A stretch of 64,000 nucleotides of DNA from Antilocapra americana (GCA_007570785.1 ML660201.1:41182863-41246862); one strand, 5' to 3'. Positions 1 through 10,433 are shown, counted from the first letter of the stretch. Notes: generated by a model not told the origin, from the sequence alone. Translations and numbers: made by a program.

Positions 1-24
1 TTATCAAATATTTTCTTAAAGGAC

Positions 25-323
25 TTCAGTTCAGTTCAGTTCAGTTCAGTCACTCATTGCTGTCTGACTCTTTGCAACCCCATGGACTGCAGCACACCAG
101 GCCTCCCTGTCCATCACCAACTCTCAGAGTTTATTCAAACTCATGTCCATCAAGTTGGTAATGCCATCCAACCATCTCATCCTCTGTCGTCCCCTTCTCC
201 TGCCTTCAATCTTTCTCAGCATCAGGGTCATGAGTCAATTCTTTGCATTAGGTGGCTAAAGTTTTGGAGTTTCAGCTTCAACATCAGTCCTTCCAATGAA
301 TAATCAGGACTGATTTTCTTTAG
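25..323 (-). mobile_element. BovB LINE, 3' terminal fragment
   Basis: The stretch opens with (ttcagt)n, the reverse complement of the BovB tail repeat, followed by the typical 3' terminal BovB sequence (tgactctttgcaacccca). It is 5'-truncated after about 300 bp. No intact reading frame remains. The same end is shared with Bov-tA SINEs, but the length and the internal sequence past position 200 are BovB. Confidence 0.9.
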
Positions 324-354
324 AAGTCTCTACTGCAACTGTGCATCTCTGCCA

Positions 355-495
355 TTTGAAACAAAGCACTCAACCACGTATAGACATTATGTACGCAAAT
401 GGACATGGCTGTGTTTCAGTAAGTCCTGCTTACAAAAACAGGTAGTGGGCTGGAAACTGGCCTGTGGGCCAGAGTTGCAAACCCTGCACTTGACT
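355..495 (+). repeat. Old DNA-transposon-like relic
   Basis: The stretch including 'acaaaaacaggtagtgggct' and 'ggcctgtgggcc' resembles the end of a common mammalian non-autonomous DNA transposon. The exact family is uncertain and no terminal repeats were confirmed. Confidence 0.35.
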
Positions 496-1663
496 GCCTT
501 TTCCCATAATACTGGCTCTCTATTGAATGTCTCTAATTTAAAGCCTAAAGTGAATTGAGAACAGAATCCAGAGCAGAATCCATGTGGGTCACATCATTTC
601 GAGTGCCTTTTCATTTTCATCCTGGAAGCTATGTACAGAGCAAATGAGTCTGTAATGATTGTTAAACTATCCATAGGACATCCATAATGGTGCTCCCTCA
701 GAACTTGGGTGGAGATGTGCTGGGATTTTAAAGTCTGGGTAAAGGGCACATTGTTAGGATTGTATGACATTATTTATATTATATTTTAAGCAAAATGGGC
801 AGTGTCTGAACTGCTCACATTTCTCAAGGTCTGTTTTCCTCTCCAAGGCCATACAGGACTAAGAGAGCATAGTTTATGCTCAGTTTATTTTATCTATAGA
901 ATACACGGAGTTGCTGTTTTTCTGCATATTCCTACTGACAAAAAATGTGATTGGATTAAATTTTGGGGCTTTAAAAAAAAATGGCTGCCCATTATACTAT
1001 AGGGATGGAATCAACACCCTTTTTTTCCTGAGTCAACTTTCCTATGAAAACATTTCCTGTATTCATGTAATGGCCTCATCTCTGATCACCAGTTTTGAAG
1101 ATTCATGTTGAAAACAAAGGTATTTTCTTTCTTACAAAGATGATTTAAAGAAACATTGAAAACTGCTTTTTAGTGTTTCCTTTTTGGCAGTTTACTAATA
1201 ACTTCCTAGTGGTCAAAGGTTGGACTTTTTCTCTTCTTTTTCCTTTTCTTTAAAAATATCTTTGAAGACAGTTTATTGTTATTTGACAAGTTTCAGTTTA
1301 GAATTAAGTTTTACAGCTTGCTTATCATTTAAGTCCCTGAAAACAGGGGTTTATAATGGAAATGTTGAAACCACTTTAATCTGTTGGTAAATGTTTTCAT
1401 TCCAGCACTTATCTGAGTTCATAGAGGGCCCTGGAAAATTATTTTTGATCTTTTATTGAATCTCTGAATCAGGAGTTACATTCATTCAGAAACAAACAGA
1501 GCAGGGTTCCCATTTAAACTGCAGCCCTAGGGTAGTGCTTCATTCTGAACTGTAAAGAGGTCCTGCCTGTATGTGTCTTATCTTGAATATTTCAGCTGTA
1601 TGCTTCAGGAAAATGAGTGGGGAAGGAGGTTCCTTCTTTCTGTAAAGGCCTTGTTTCTCATTT
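496..1663. other. Intronic sequence, nothing recognised
   Basis: No coding exon, RNA gene or recent repeat could be recognised. The two overlapping 66-codon frames near 800-1110 have no recognisable protein similarity. Confidence 0.6.
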
Positions 1664-3656
1664 AGTTCAGTTCAGTCACTCAGTCCTGTCTGACTCTTTG
1701 CAACCCCATGGACTACAGCACGCCAGACTTCGCTGTCCATCACCAATTCCTGGAGCTTACTCAAATTCATGTCCATCAAGTCGGTGATGCCATCCAATCA
1801 TCTCATCCTCTGTCATCCCCTTCTCCTGGCTTCAGTCTTTCCCAGGATCAGGGTCTTTTCAAATGAGTCAGTTCTTTGCATCAGGTGGCCAAAGTGTTGG
1901 AATTTCAGCTTCAGCATCAGTCCTTCCAATTATTCAGGATTGATATCCTTCAGGATGACTGGTTGGATCTCCTTGCAGTCCAAGGGATTCTCAAGAGTCT
2001 TCTCCAACACCGCAGTTCAAAAGCATCAATTCTTCGGTGCTCAGCTTTTATTGTGTTCCAACATTCTCATCCATATATGACTACTGGAAAAACTATAACT
2101 TGGACTAGATGGACCTTTGTTGTCAAAGTGATGTCTCTGCTTTTTAACATGCTGTACAAGTTGGTCATAACTTTTCTTCCAAGGAGTAAGCGTTTTTTAA
2201 TTTCATGGCTGCAGTTACCATCTGCAAACTTGGAGCAAAAAAAAAAAAAATAAATAAAGTCTCTCACTGTTTGCATTGTTTCCTTATCTATTAGCCATGA
2301 AGTGATGGGACCAGATGCCATGATCTTAGTTTTCTGAATGTTGAGTTTTTAGCCAACTTTTTCACTCTCCTCTTTCACTTTCATCAAGAGGCTCTTTAGT
2401 TCTTAGCCTTCTGCCATAAGGGTGATTTCATTTGCATGTCTGAGGTTATGGATGTTTCTTCCGGCAATCTTGATTCCAGCTTATGCTTCATCCAGTCCAG
2501 CATTTCTCATGATGTAGTCTGCATATAAATAATAAGCAGGGTGACAATATACAGCCTTGATGTACCCCTTTTCCTGTTTGGAACCAGTCTGTTGGTCCAT
2601 GTCCAGTTCTAACTATTGCTTCTTGACCTGCATGCAGATTTCTCAGTAAGCAGGTCAGGTGGCCTGGTGTTCCAATCTCTTGAAGAATTTTCCAGTTTGT
2701 ATGTGATCCATACAGTCAAAGGCTTTGACATTGTCAATAAAACAGAAGTAGATATTTCTCTGGAAGTCTCTTGCTTTTTCGATCATCCAGTAGATGTTGG
2801 CCATTTGATCTCTGGTTCCTCTGCCTTTTCTAAATCCAACTTGAACATGTGAAAGTTCATGGTTCATGTACTGTAGAAGCCTGGCTTGGAGAATTTTGAG
2901 TATTACTTTGCTAGTGAGATGAGTGCAATTGTGCGGTAGTTTGAGCATTCTTTGGCATTGCCTTTATTTTGGATTGGAATGAAAGCTAACCTTTTCTCTT
3001 CCTGTGGCCACTGCTGGATTTTCCAAATTTGCTGGCATACTGAGTGCAGCACTCTCACAGCATCACCTTTTAGGATTTGAAATAGCTCACCTGGAATTTC
3101 ATCACCTCCACTAGCTTTGTTCTTGGTGATGCTTCGTAAGGCCCACTTAACTTCACATTCCTCTGCTTCTAGATGCGTGATCACACCATTATGGTTATCT
3201 GGGTCATGAAGATCTTTTTTGTATAGTTCTTCTGTGTATTCTCGCCACCTCTTCTTAATATCTCTTGTTTCTGTTAAGTCCATATCATTTCTGTCCTTTA
3301 ATTTGTACCCATCTTTGCATGAAATGTTCCCTTGGTATCTCTAATTTTCTTGAAGAGATCTCTAGTCTGTCCCATTTTATTGTTTTCCTCTATTTCTTTG
3401 CATTGATCACTGAGGAAAGCTTTTTATCTCTCCTTGCTGTTTGGAACTCTGCATGCAAATAGGTATATCTTTCCTTTTCTCTTTGCCTTTTCACTTCTCT
3501 TCTTTTCCCAGCTATTTGTAAGCCTCCTCAGACAACCATTTTGCCTCTTTGCATTTCTTTTTTGAGGGATGGTCTAGACCACCCCCACCCTTTTACAGTG
3601 TCACAAATGTCTGTCTGTAGTTCTTCAGGCACTCTGTCTATCAGATCTAAAATCTT
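1664..3656 (-). mobile_element. BovB LINE (outer host element), 3' segment
   Basis: This is the 3' half of a BovB retrotransposon on the minus strand, starting at its tail (agttcagttcagtcactc) and running upstream into the reverse-transcriptase domain. Broken open pieces at 2655-2948 and 2903-3283 read the RT region, for example CSNYRTIALIS and GFRKGRGTRDQMANI. Frameshifts and an A-rich insertion near 2239-2252 show it is dead. It is interrupted at 3656 by an L1; the same element continues at 5235-5305 and 6985-7010, so this is one BovB split by two later insertions. Confidence 0.9.
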
Positions 3657-5234
3657 TTTTTTTTAAATAATAAATTGATTATTAGCAATTTGTGTTTTCA
3701 CATCCTGAGTAGTGATGTTGATCTTCATTTTTTTTTTATTAGTTTTGCCATACAATAACATGATATCACCATGGGTTTACATATGCTCCCCCTCCAGGAC
3801 CCCCTTCCCTCCTCCCTCCCCCCGGGAAATCTCGTTGCACCAGCCCCGAGCATCAATCCTGGGCTAGCGATTGATTTCACATATGGTAATTAACATGTTT
3901 CAATGCCATTCTCCCATATCATCCCACCCTTTCCCTCATCCACAGAGTCCACAAGTCTATTCTATACATCTGCGTTCCTTTTGCTGTCTCGCATGCTGGG
4001 TTCTCGTTACCGTCTTTCTAAATTCCATATGTATGCATTAATATACTATATTGTTGTTTTTGCTTCTGGCTTACTTCACTCTGAATAATGGGCTCCAGTT
4101 ACGTCCATCTGAGTAGAACTGATTCAAATGAATTTTTTTTAATGCTGAGTAATATTCCATTGTGTATATGTACCACAGCTTTCTTATCCATTCGTCAGTT
4201 GATGGGCATCTAGGTTGCTTCCATGTCCTGGCTATTGTAAACAATGCAGCGATGAACATTGGGGTGCACGTGGCTCTTTCAATTCTGGTTTCCTCGGTGT
4301 ATATGCCCAGCAGTGGGATTGCTGGGTCATATGGCAGGTCTATTTGAAGTTTTTTAAGGAACCTCCACACTGTTTTCCATAGTGGCTGTACTAGTTTGCA
4401 ATCCCACCAACAGTGTGAGAGAGTTCCCTTTTCTCCACATCCTCTCCAGCATTTATTGCTTGTAGATTTTTGGATTGCAGCCATTCTGACTGGTATAAAG
4501 TGATATCTCATTGTGGTTTTGATTTGCATTTCTCTGATAATGAGTGATGTTGAGCATCTTTTCATGTGTTTGTTAGCCATTTTTATGTCTTCTTTGGAGA
4601 AATGTCTGTTAAGTTCTTTGGCCCACTTTTTGATTGGGTCGTTTATTTTTCTCGAATGGAGCTGCAGGAGTTGCTTGTATATTTTTGAGATTAATTGTTT
4701 GTCCATTGCTTCATTGGCTATTATTTTCTCCCATTCTGAAGGCTGTCTTTTCACCTTGCTTATAGTTTCCTTTGTTGTGCAGAAGCTTTTAATTTTAATT
4801 AGGTCCCATTTGTTTATTTGTGCTTTTATTTCCAATATTCTGGGAGGTGGGTCATGGAGTATCCCGCTTTGGGTTATGGCAGAGTGTGTTTTGCCTCTGT
4901 TATCCTCTAGGAGTTTTATAGTTTCTGGTCTTATGCTTAGATCTTTGATCCATTTTGAGTTTATCTTTGTGTATGGTGTTAGAAAGTGTTCTAGTTTCAT
5001 TCTTTTTCAAGTGGCTGTCCAGTTTTCCCAGCACCACTTGTTAAAGAGGTTGTCTTTTCTCCATTGTATATTCTTGCCTCCTTTGTCAAAGATAAGGTGT
5101 CCATAGATGTGTGGATTTATCTCTGGGCTTTCTATTTTGTTCCATTGATCTATATTTCTGTCTTTGTGCCAGTACCATACTGTCTTAATGACTGTGGCTT
5201 TGTAGTATAGCCTGAAGTCAGGTAGGTTGATTCC
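3657..5234 (-). mobile_element. 5'-truncated L1 with 11-bp target-site duplication
   Basis: Minus-strand L1 holding the 3' end of ORF2 and the 3' UTR. An open frame of about 309 codons (complement of 4071-5000) reads the ORF2 C-terminus, including [29 protein letters not shown] and [14 protein letters not shown]. It is flanked by the perfect repeat tctaaaatctt at 3646-3656 and 5235-5245. It shifts frame near 4133-4140, where the A run has eight bases against nine in the L1 at 17.6 kb, changing the last residues. The 3' side has two A-tails (T runs at 3655-3664 and 3728-3737) enclosing about 64 bp of non-L1 sequence. Confidence 0.92.
3665..3727 (-). other. Candidate L1 3'-transduced segment
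   Basis: About 63 bp lie between the L1's own A-tail (T run at 3728-3737) and a second A-tail that abuts the target-site duplication (T run at 3655-3664). The other L1 of the same type at 16.8-18.1 kb ends at its tail without this segment. This is the signature of read-through past the L1 polyadenylation site at the source locus. No canonical AATAAA precedes the outer tail, which is a weak point. Confidence 0.65.
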
Positions 5235-5305
5235 TCTAAAATCTTAAATATATTTGTCACTTCCATTGTATAATCAATTGTAAGGGATTTGATTTAGGTC
5301 ATACC
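5235..5305 (-). mobile_element. BovB LINE (outer host element), middle segment
   Basis: A 71-bp piece of the minus-strand BovB, left between the L1 insertion and the plus-strand BovB insertion. It matches the stretch that follows the same position in the BovB at 28.2-31.5 kb (compare 30200-30250). Confidence 0.8.
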
Positions 5306-6984
5306 AAGGGAACATTTCATGCAAAGATGGGCTCAGTAAAGGACAGAAATTGTAGGGACCTAACAGAAGCAGAAGATATTAAGAAGAGGTGTCAAGAGGT
5401 ACACAGAAGAACTGTACAAAAAAGATCTTCATGACCCAGATAATCATGATGGTGTGATCACTCACCTAGAGCCAGACATCCTGGGATGTGAAGTCAAGTG
5501 GGCCTTAGGAAGCATCGCTATGAACAAAGCTAGTGGAGGTGATGGAATTCCAGTTGAGCTATTTTAAATCCTGAAAGATGATGCTGTGAGAGTGCTGCAC
5601 TCAATATGCCAGCAAATTTGGAAAACTCAGCAGTGGCTACAGGGCTGCAAAAGGTCAGTTTTCATTCCAATTCCAAAGAAAGGCAATGCCAAAGAATGCT
5701 CAAACTACCGCACAATTGCACTCATCTCACACGCTAATAAAGTAATGCTTAATATCCCCCTAGCCAGGCTTCAGCAATACATGAACTATGAATTTCCAGA
5801 TGTTCAATCTGGTTTTAGAAATGGCAGAAGAACCAGAGATCAAATTGCCAACATCTGCTGGATCATCAAAAAAGCAGGAGAGTTCCACAAAAACGTGTAT
5901 CTCTGCTTTAGTGACTATGCCAAAGCCTTTCACAGTTTATTGTGTGGATCACAATAAACTGTGGAAAATTCTGAAAGATATAGGCATACCAGACCACCTG
6001 ACCTGTCTCTTGAGAAAACTCTATGAGGAAGCAACAGTTAGAACTGGACATGGAGCAACAGAATGGTTCCAAATAGGAAAAGGAGTATATCAAGGCTGTA
6101 TGTTGTCACCCTACTTATTTAACTTATATGCATAGTACATCATGAGAAACGCTTGGCTGGAGGAAGCACAAGCCAGAATCAAGATTGCTGGGAGAAATAT
6201 CAATAACCTCAGATATGCAAATGACACCACCCTTATGGCAGAAAGCGAAGAAGAACTAAAGAGCCTCTTGATGAAAGTGAAAGAGGAGAGTGAAAAAGTT
6301 GGCTTCAAGCACTACATTCAGAAAACTAATATCATGGCATCTGATCCCATCACTTCATGGCAAATAGATGGGGAAACAGTGTCAGACTTTATTTTTCTGG
6401 GCTCTAAAATCATTGAAGATGGTGATTACAGCCAGGAAATAAAGAGACACTCACTTCTTGGAAGGGAAGTTATAACTAACCTAGACAGGGTATTTAAAAG
6501 CAGAGACATTACTTTGCCAACAAAGGTCTGTCTAGTCAAGGCTCTTGTGTTTCAAGTGGTCATGTATGAATGTGAGAGTTGTACTATAAAGAAAGATGAG
6601 TGCTGAAAAATTGATGCTTTTGAATTGTGGTGTTGGAGAAGACTCTTGAGAGTCCTTTGGACTGAAAAGAGGTCCAACCAGTCCATTCTAAAGGAAGTCA
6701 GTCCTGGGTGTTCACTGGAAGGACTGATGTTGAAGCTGAAACTCCAATACTTTGGCCACCTGATGCAAAGAGCTGACTCATTTGAAAAGACCCTGATGCT
6801 GGGAAGGATTGATTGCAGGCAGAGAAAGGGATGACAGAGAATGAGATGGTTGGGTGGCATCACTGACTCCATGGACATGGGTTTGGGTGTACTCTGGGAG
6901 TTTGTCATGGACACAGAGGTATATAGCGTGCTACGATTCATGGGGTCACAAAGAGTCAGACATTACTGAGTGACTGAACTGAAC
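5301..6984 (+). mobile_element. 5'-truncated BovB LINE inserted head-to-head in BovB
   Basis: Plus-strand BovB from just before the RT domain to its 3' tail (gactgaactgaac). Reverse transcriptase pieces are readable, e.g. GNAKECSNYRTIALISHANK and, at 6142-6606, NNLRYANDTTLMAESEEE. The element is dead: an in-frame TAA lies at 5565-5567, several frameshifts follow, and the catalytic YADD box reads YAND (6214-6225). The 5' junction shares 'atacc' with the host BovB, a 5-base microhomology, and no long target-site duplication is visible. Confidence 0.9.
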
Positions 6985-7010
6985 GAAATGGTCTGGTGGT
7001 TTTCCCTACT
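6985..7010 (-). mobile_element. BovB LINE (outer host element), last segment
   Basis: The stretch aatggtctggtggttttccc is the continuation of the minus-strand BovB past the plus-strand insertion, as seen by comparison with about 30250-30275. This shows the plus BovB landed inside the minus one. Confidence 0.75.
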
Positions 7011-7032
7011 AATCTTTTCTCATTTGTTTTCC

Positions 7033-7240
7033 CTTCCCTGGTGGCTCAGAGGTTAAAGCATCTGCCTGCAATGCAGGAGACCAGGGTTCGATCCCTGGGT
7101 CGGGAAGATCCCCTGGAGAAGGAAATGGCAACCTACTCCAGTACTCTTGCCTGGAGAATCCCTTGGTCGGAGCAGCCTGGTGGGCTACAGTCCATGGGGT
7201 CGCAAAGAGTTGGACAAGACTGAGAGACTTCACTTTCACT
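7033..7240 (+). mobile_element. Bov-tA SINE
   Basis: A tRNA-derived ruminant SINE. It starts with ttccctggtggctcagaggt, keeps an A/B-box-like head (gttcgatccctgggtcgg) and ends in the BovB-like 3' part (gggctacagtccatgggg, gactgagagactt). It directly follows the nested BovB block. Confidence 0.92.
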
Positions 7241-7314
7241 AACTTAGAGGAGTCCAGAAGATTTTCCAGAGGATCTTCAACAGGCGTTATATATCTAATG
7301 AGCAACTTACTGAA

Positions 7315-7600
7315 ATTCACTCAGCACATATGTAATGAGAGCCTCCTGTGTTGGGCTGGGAATACAGCCCCGAGATGAGACAAAATCAGAGAGATGGAGT
7401 CTCTGCCCCATAGACTTTCAGTGGAAAATGGTAGTCAGTAAATGCCAGTTAAGTTACAGTTATGAATATGGAGTTAATCACCTGATATCATTGCAGAGAG
7501 TATCATAAAGAAGTACAGGTGCTGAGAGTGTGAGAGAGCAGGAGTTGGGGGGTGCGGGGTAGTCAGGAAGGAGGACGCTCCATTTTCTGGGGCAGCAAGG
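7315..7600 (-). repeat. L2-like ancient LINE fragment
   Basis: The order 'cactcagcacat...', 'ctgggaatacagc', 'ggagtctctgcccc' resembles the reverse complement of the L2 3' end. It is strongly diverged; assignment is by remembered consensus. Confidence 0.5.
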
Positions 7601-7733
7601 TCTCAGGGAGACAAGGGGAAGGGGGAAAGAAGATAAGGTAATTGCCAAGCCAGGGATGGTAGGATTATGGGAACTTAACAGTTGGAGGATTCAGTGTGAC
7701 TATACTACAGAGGAAGGGTTGAGAGGAGCCCAG

Positions 7734-7804
7734 GAGTTAGGCAGGGCTAGTTTGAGAGTGTGTGTGGTGCTGGTGGGGTGTCCTAGGCCTGAATGCATTT
7801 CACC
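7734..7804 (+). repeat. Donor copy of a 71-bp dispersed local duplication
   Basis: This G-rich segment reappears at 8950-9020 with five mismatches, including a 38-bp identical core (tttgagagtgtgtgtggtgc and onward). There is no SINE around this copy, so it looks like the source. Confidence 0.85.
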
Positions 7805-8084
7805 CTTGACCCCAGCACCTCCCCACCTCTTTTTGGACGTGAAGGTGAGATGAGGGAGTCTCAACAATCTACCGGTCAACTTCTCCCCTAGTCCTCTGCA
7901 GATCCTACACTCTGGGTTGTTTTAGACTGAGGAGACAGCTCCTGGACACTGTGGGCTGTCCCTTTCCCTTTAGGCCTATAAGCACTGTCTAGAGTTGTAT
8001 TGAATTAGAAAATATAGTATATGATTTTAGTAAAATATACCTTCTTTGGTGTATAACTATGCATTTTAAAAAATGCATAAAGCA

Positions 8085-8420
8085 AAACTTCAGAGAGTAA
8101 AAAGACAGTGGTTGTCAAGGATTGCAGGTGGGGAGAGGGATGAATATGTGGACCACAGAGGTTTTTTAGGACAGTGAGAATACTTTATCTAATATTATAA
8201 TGGTAGAGACTTGTCATTTGTCCAAACCTGTAGAATATGTGACACCAAGAGTGACCCATAATATAAAGTATGGATTTGCAGTTATTATGATGTACTATAA
8301 TTCCTTTGAGGTTCATCCATGCGTTGGTGGGTATTTGTCTGTTGAAAATCAGTAGTGTCCCACTGCATGGATGAACTGCAGTCACCTGCCCATTCACCTG
8401 TTGAAGTTGTCCAGTCACTA
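8085..8420 (+). repeat. Ancient L1M 3'-end fragment
   Basis: Segments such as 'agtggttgtcaaggattgca', 'taatggtagagacttgtcat' and 'gtccaaacctgtagaatatg' match the conserved 3' region of old mammalian L1s. No open frame remains. The part past 8305 is less certain. Confidence 0.6.
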
Positions 8421-8599
8421 TCACAGCGGATACCCCCTCACAGGGATCTTGCCTGAATGTCTGTGGGGGCTACTTGACCCTCCTGCTTGCATTTACAGCA
8501 GTCAGCTGTGATACACACTGATCCACAGCAGCCAGCATTATCTTTATCGAACACAAGTTGAATCTTGCCATCCCCAAGCTCCAAACTTTAAATATGCCA

Positions 8600-8852
8600 C
8601 TGCCCTTGGGATAAAGGTCCTTAAAATTCTTATAACAGCCTTTAAAATTTGGGCCTCATCCATCCCACCACTCTTCTTTTCACTTTTCTTTAGCCATTTG
8701 GAACTAGTTCCAGGTCCCAGAACAGACATGCTCTTTCTTGTTTCTGCTCCTTGCAAGCTTTCCTCCCTCAGACTGGAACATTCTCCTTTGATGTCACCTC
8801 ATTTCCTTGCTTGCTAATTTTTACTTGTCCCTTGAGTATCAGCTTAATTGTC
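8600..8852 (+). repeat. L2-like fragment, first part
   Basis: The order (hold on locality-type sequence, 'tttctgctccttgcaagctt', 'ctcagactggaacattctcc', 'gatgtcacctcatttccttg') follows the L2 3' region in sense orientation. A Bov-tA SINE interrupts it at 8853 and L2-like sequence resumes near 9180. Confidence 0.55.
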
Positions 8853-9110
8853 ACATGGGGTCTCAGTGGTAAAGAATCTGCCTGCCAATGCAAGAGACAT
8901 GGGTTTGATCTTTGGGTCTGGAAGCTCCCCTGAAGAAGGAAGAGGCCAAGAGTAAGGCAGGGCCAGTTTGAGAGTGTGTGTGGTGCTGGTGGGGTGTCCT
9001 AGGCATGAACACATTTCACTCTCCTCCTTGCCTGGAGAACCCCATGGACAGAGGAGCCTGGTGGGCTACAGTCCATGGACTCTCAAAAGAGTCAGACACA
9101 GCTTAGCGAC
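8853..9110 (+). mobile_element. Bov-tA SINE split by a 71-bp foreign insertion
   Basis: The SINE head (tctcagtggtaaagaatctg) and tail (aggagcctggtgggctacag, cgactaaatgac) are both recognisable. In the middle, 8950-9020 is not SINE: it is a near-copy of 7734-7804. The SINE consensus resumes at ctccttgcctggagaacccc, so the foreign piece sits within the SINE body with only a few bases of SINE disturbed. Confidence 0.88.
8950..9020 (+). repeat. Recipient copy of the 71-bp local duplication
   Basis: Aligned to 7734-7804 at a constant offset of 1,216 bp with five substitutions and no gaps. It lies inside a SINE and has no A-tail, so it did not arrive by retrotransposition. Confidence 0.85.
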
Positions 9111-9179
9111 TAAATGACAACAAGAAGATATCTTCATTGACTCCACAGAATGCGGCAGGTACTCTTTGCTAGGTGCCTC

Positions 9180-9320
9180 AACAGCTCTATACTTAGTCAT
9201 AACATCACAGTGTCTTATACTTCTGTGTTTATTTCTGGGTCTTCTCATCGTAGACATGAAGTTCTTTGAAGATAGCTGTTCACTGCTATGTTCCAATGCC
9301 TCAGTGGGTGTCCAGTGTTC
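9180..9320 (+). repeat. L2-like fragment, second part
   Basis: The sequence around 'agacatgaagttctttgaag' and 'tccaatgcctcagtgggtgt' resembles the terminal part of L2. It probably continues the fragment at 8600-8852 beyond the SINE. Confidence 0.45.
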
Positions 9321-10039
9321 GGGAAAACATTATCATTCCAGTTCGGGAAGTCAGAACCCTGAGCTTAGAAGGTCCAAATAAATTGCTTTATATTGCTCAG
9401 TGAATTGGGAGAATTCCAGCTTCTCACAGGCCTGCGTATAATGTCATGTGTGATACAACTCCTGTATGTAGGCTATCTCTCTAGTTTTCTGTATCACAGA
9501 ATGTCTTACTGCTGGATGTTCTTTTTTCCCCTTTGAACCTTAATGGAAACCTTGTAGTGCCCTTAGAAATAGAATCCCAGTTTCTCTCACAAACATGTTC
9601 CTGCATCTCACCCAGAGTGTTGCAGACTGAATTCTGCTTACCCAGCTTGACGTCAGAAGGATGCTCCGTGTCATACCGAGTCCACCTTGGCACTGTCTGG
9701 ATTTTGGAGAAGGTCCTGTTTGTGTGTCCAAGCATGAGGTTTTTTGCTTCTCTTCTCTTTCTCTCTGATATCTATATCTCCGTAAATCATCTCTGTAGAC
9801 AGCCATCATGTAGTAGACACTCAACAGTAATCTGTTAGATGAAAGATTGAATCTTTCAATGTTTTTATTATTTTGAATAAATAACAAAAGAGTGGATGAC
9901 TGCCTCAGCTTGTACAGAGATTTTATCTCTTTGGAGAGTAAAGCTTTGTTACCAGGTGATATGATGCTTTCTCTTGCCCTGTGTTTGTGAAGCCTTCTTG
10001 CTGTTCCTGAAGTCCTCTCTTTCTTTTTCACCTCTCAGC
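9321..10039. other. Intronic sequence, nothing recognised
   Basis: No exon or repeat could be assigned with confidence. An open frame of 163 codons on the minus strand (9540-10031) has a low-complexity, non-protein-like composition and no recognisable domain. Confidence 0.55.
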
Positions 10040-10380
10040 CTGCATTGTCGTTCTCTCCAGCTGCTACTTCACAGCATTCACATCTCTGCTCAGATGCCAC
10101 CTTCTCCAAGAAGTCTTCCTGAGCATCTGTCTGACATAACTTTGTTCTAACTCCCATTGTTCTCTGTTCCCTGTTGTGATTTATTTTTTCCCCAAATAGG
10201 ACTTTGTACTTATCACTATCTGAAGTTACTGGGCTTTAGGAGTGTTTGTTGATTTGTTTATTAATTTTGTCTCCTAATGTGCATAAGCTGTATGGGGGCA
10301 GGAAGCTTATCTGGCTTCTTTACCAGGTCTGTGGAGGTACCTGGCAAACAAATATTAGCTCAATACAGAATAAATTAAAT
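10040..10380 (+). repeat. L2-like ancient LINE 3' end
   Basis: The order 'cacatctctgctcagatgcc', 'ttctccaagaagtcttcctg', 'gtacttatcactatctgaag', 'atgggggcaggaagcttatc' follows the L2 3' end well. No coding capacity remains. Confidence 0.7.
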
Positions 10381-10388
10381 ATATACAT

Positions 10389-10390
10389 AC

Positions 10391-10429
<39 letters not shown>
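10389..10429. repeat. Compound (TG)n(TA)n microsatellite
   Basis: A short TG run passes directly into about 14 TA units. Such a tract is likely length-polymorphic. It lies at the end of an L2-like fragment. Confidence 0.95.

Positions 10430-10433
<4 letters not shown>

Noticed and set aside
4071..5000. A 309-codon open frame as a host gene
   Set aside because: It reads the C-terminal part of L1 ORF2 and lies in an L1 with A-tail and target-site duplication.
1664..6984. The head-to-head BovBs as one twin-primed element
   Set aside because: Both copies have their own 3' tail and overlap in consensus, and the host sequence resumes after the plus copy. Two separate insertions fit better.
7033..7240. 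A functional tRNA gene in the SINE heads
   Set aside because: The tRNA-like A/B-box sequence is part of Bov-tA; no complete cloverleaf is present.
9540..10031. 163-codon minus-strand frame as a gene
   Set aside because: No domain, no splice context, composition unlike a protein, and it overlaps unremarkable intron sequence.
10389..10429. A CRISPR-like or regulatory repeat array
   Set aside because: It is a plain dinucleotide microsatellite in a mammalian intron.
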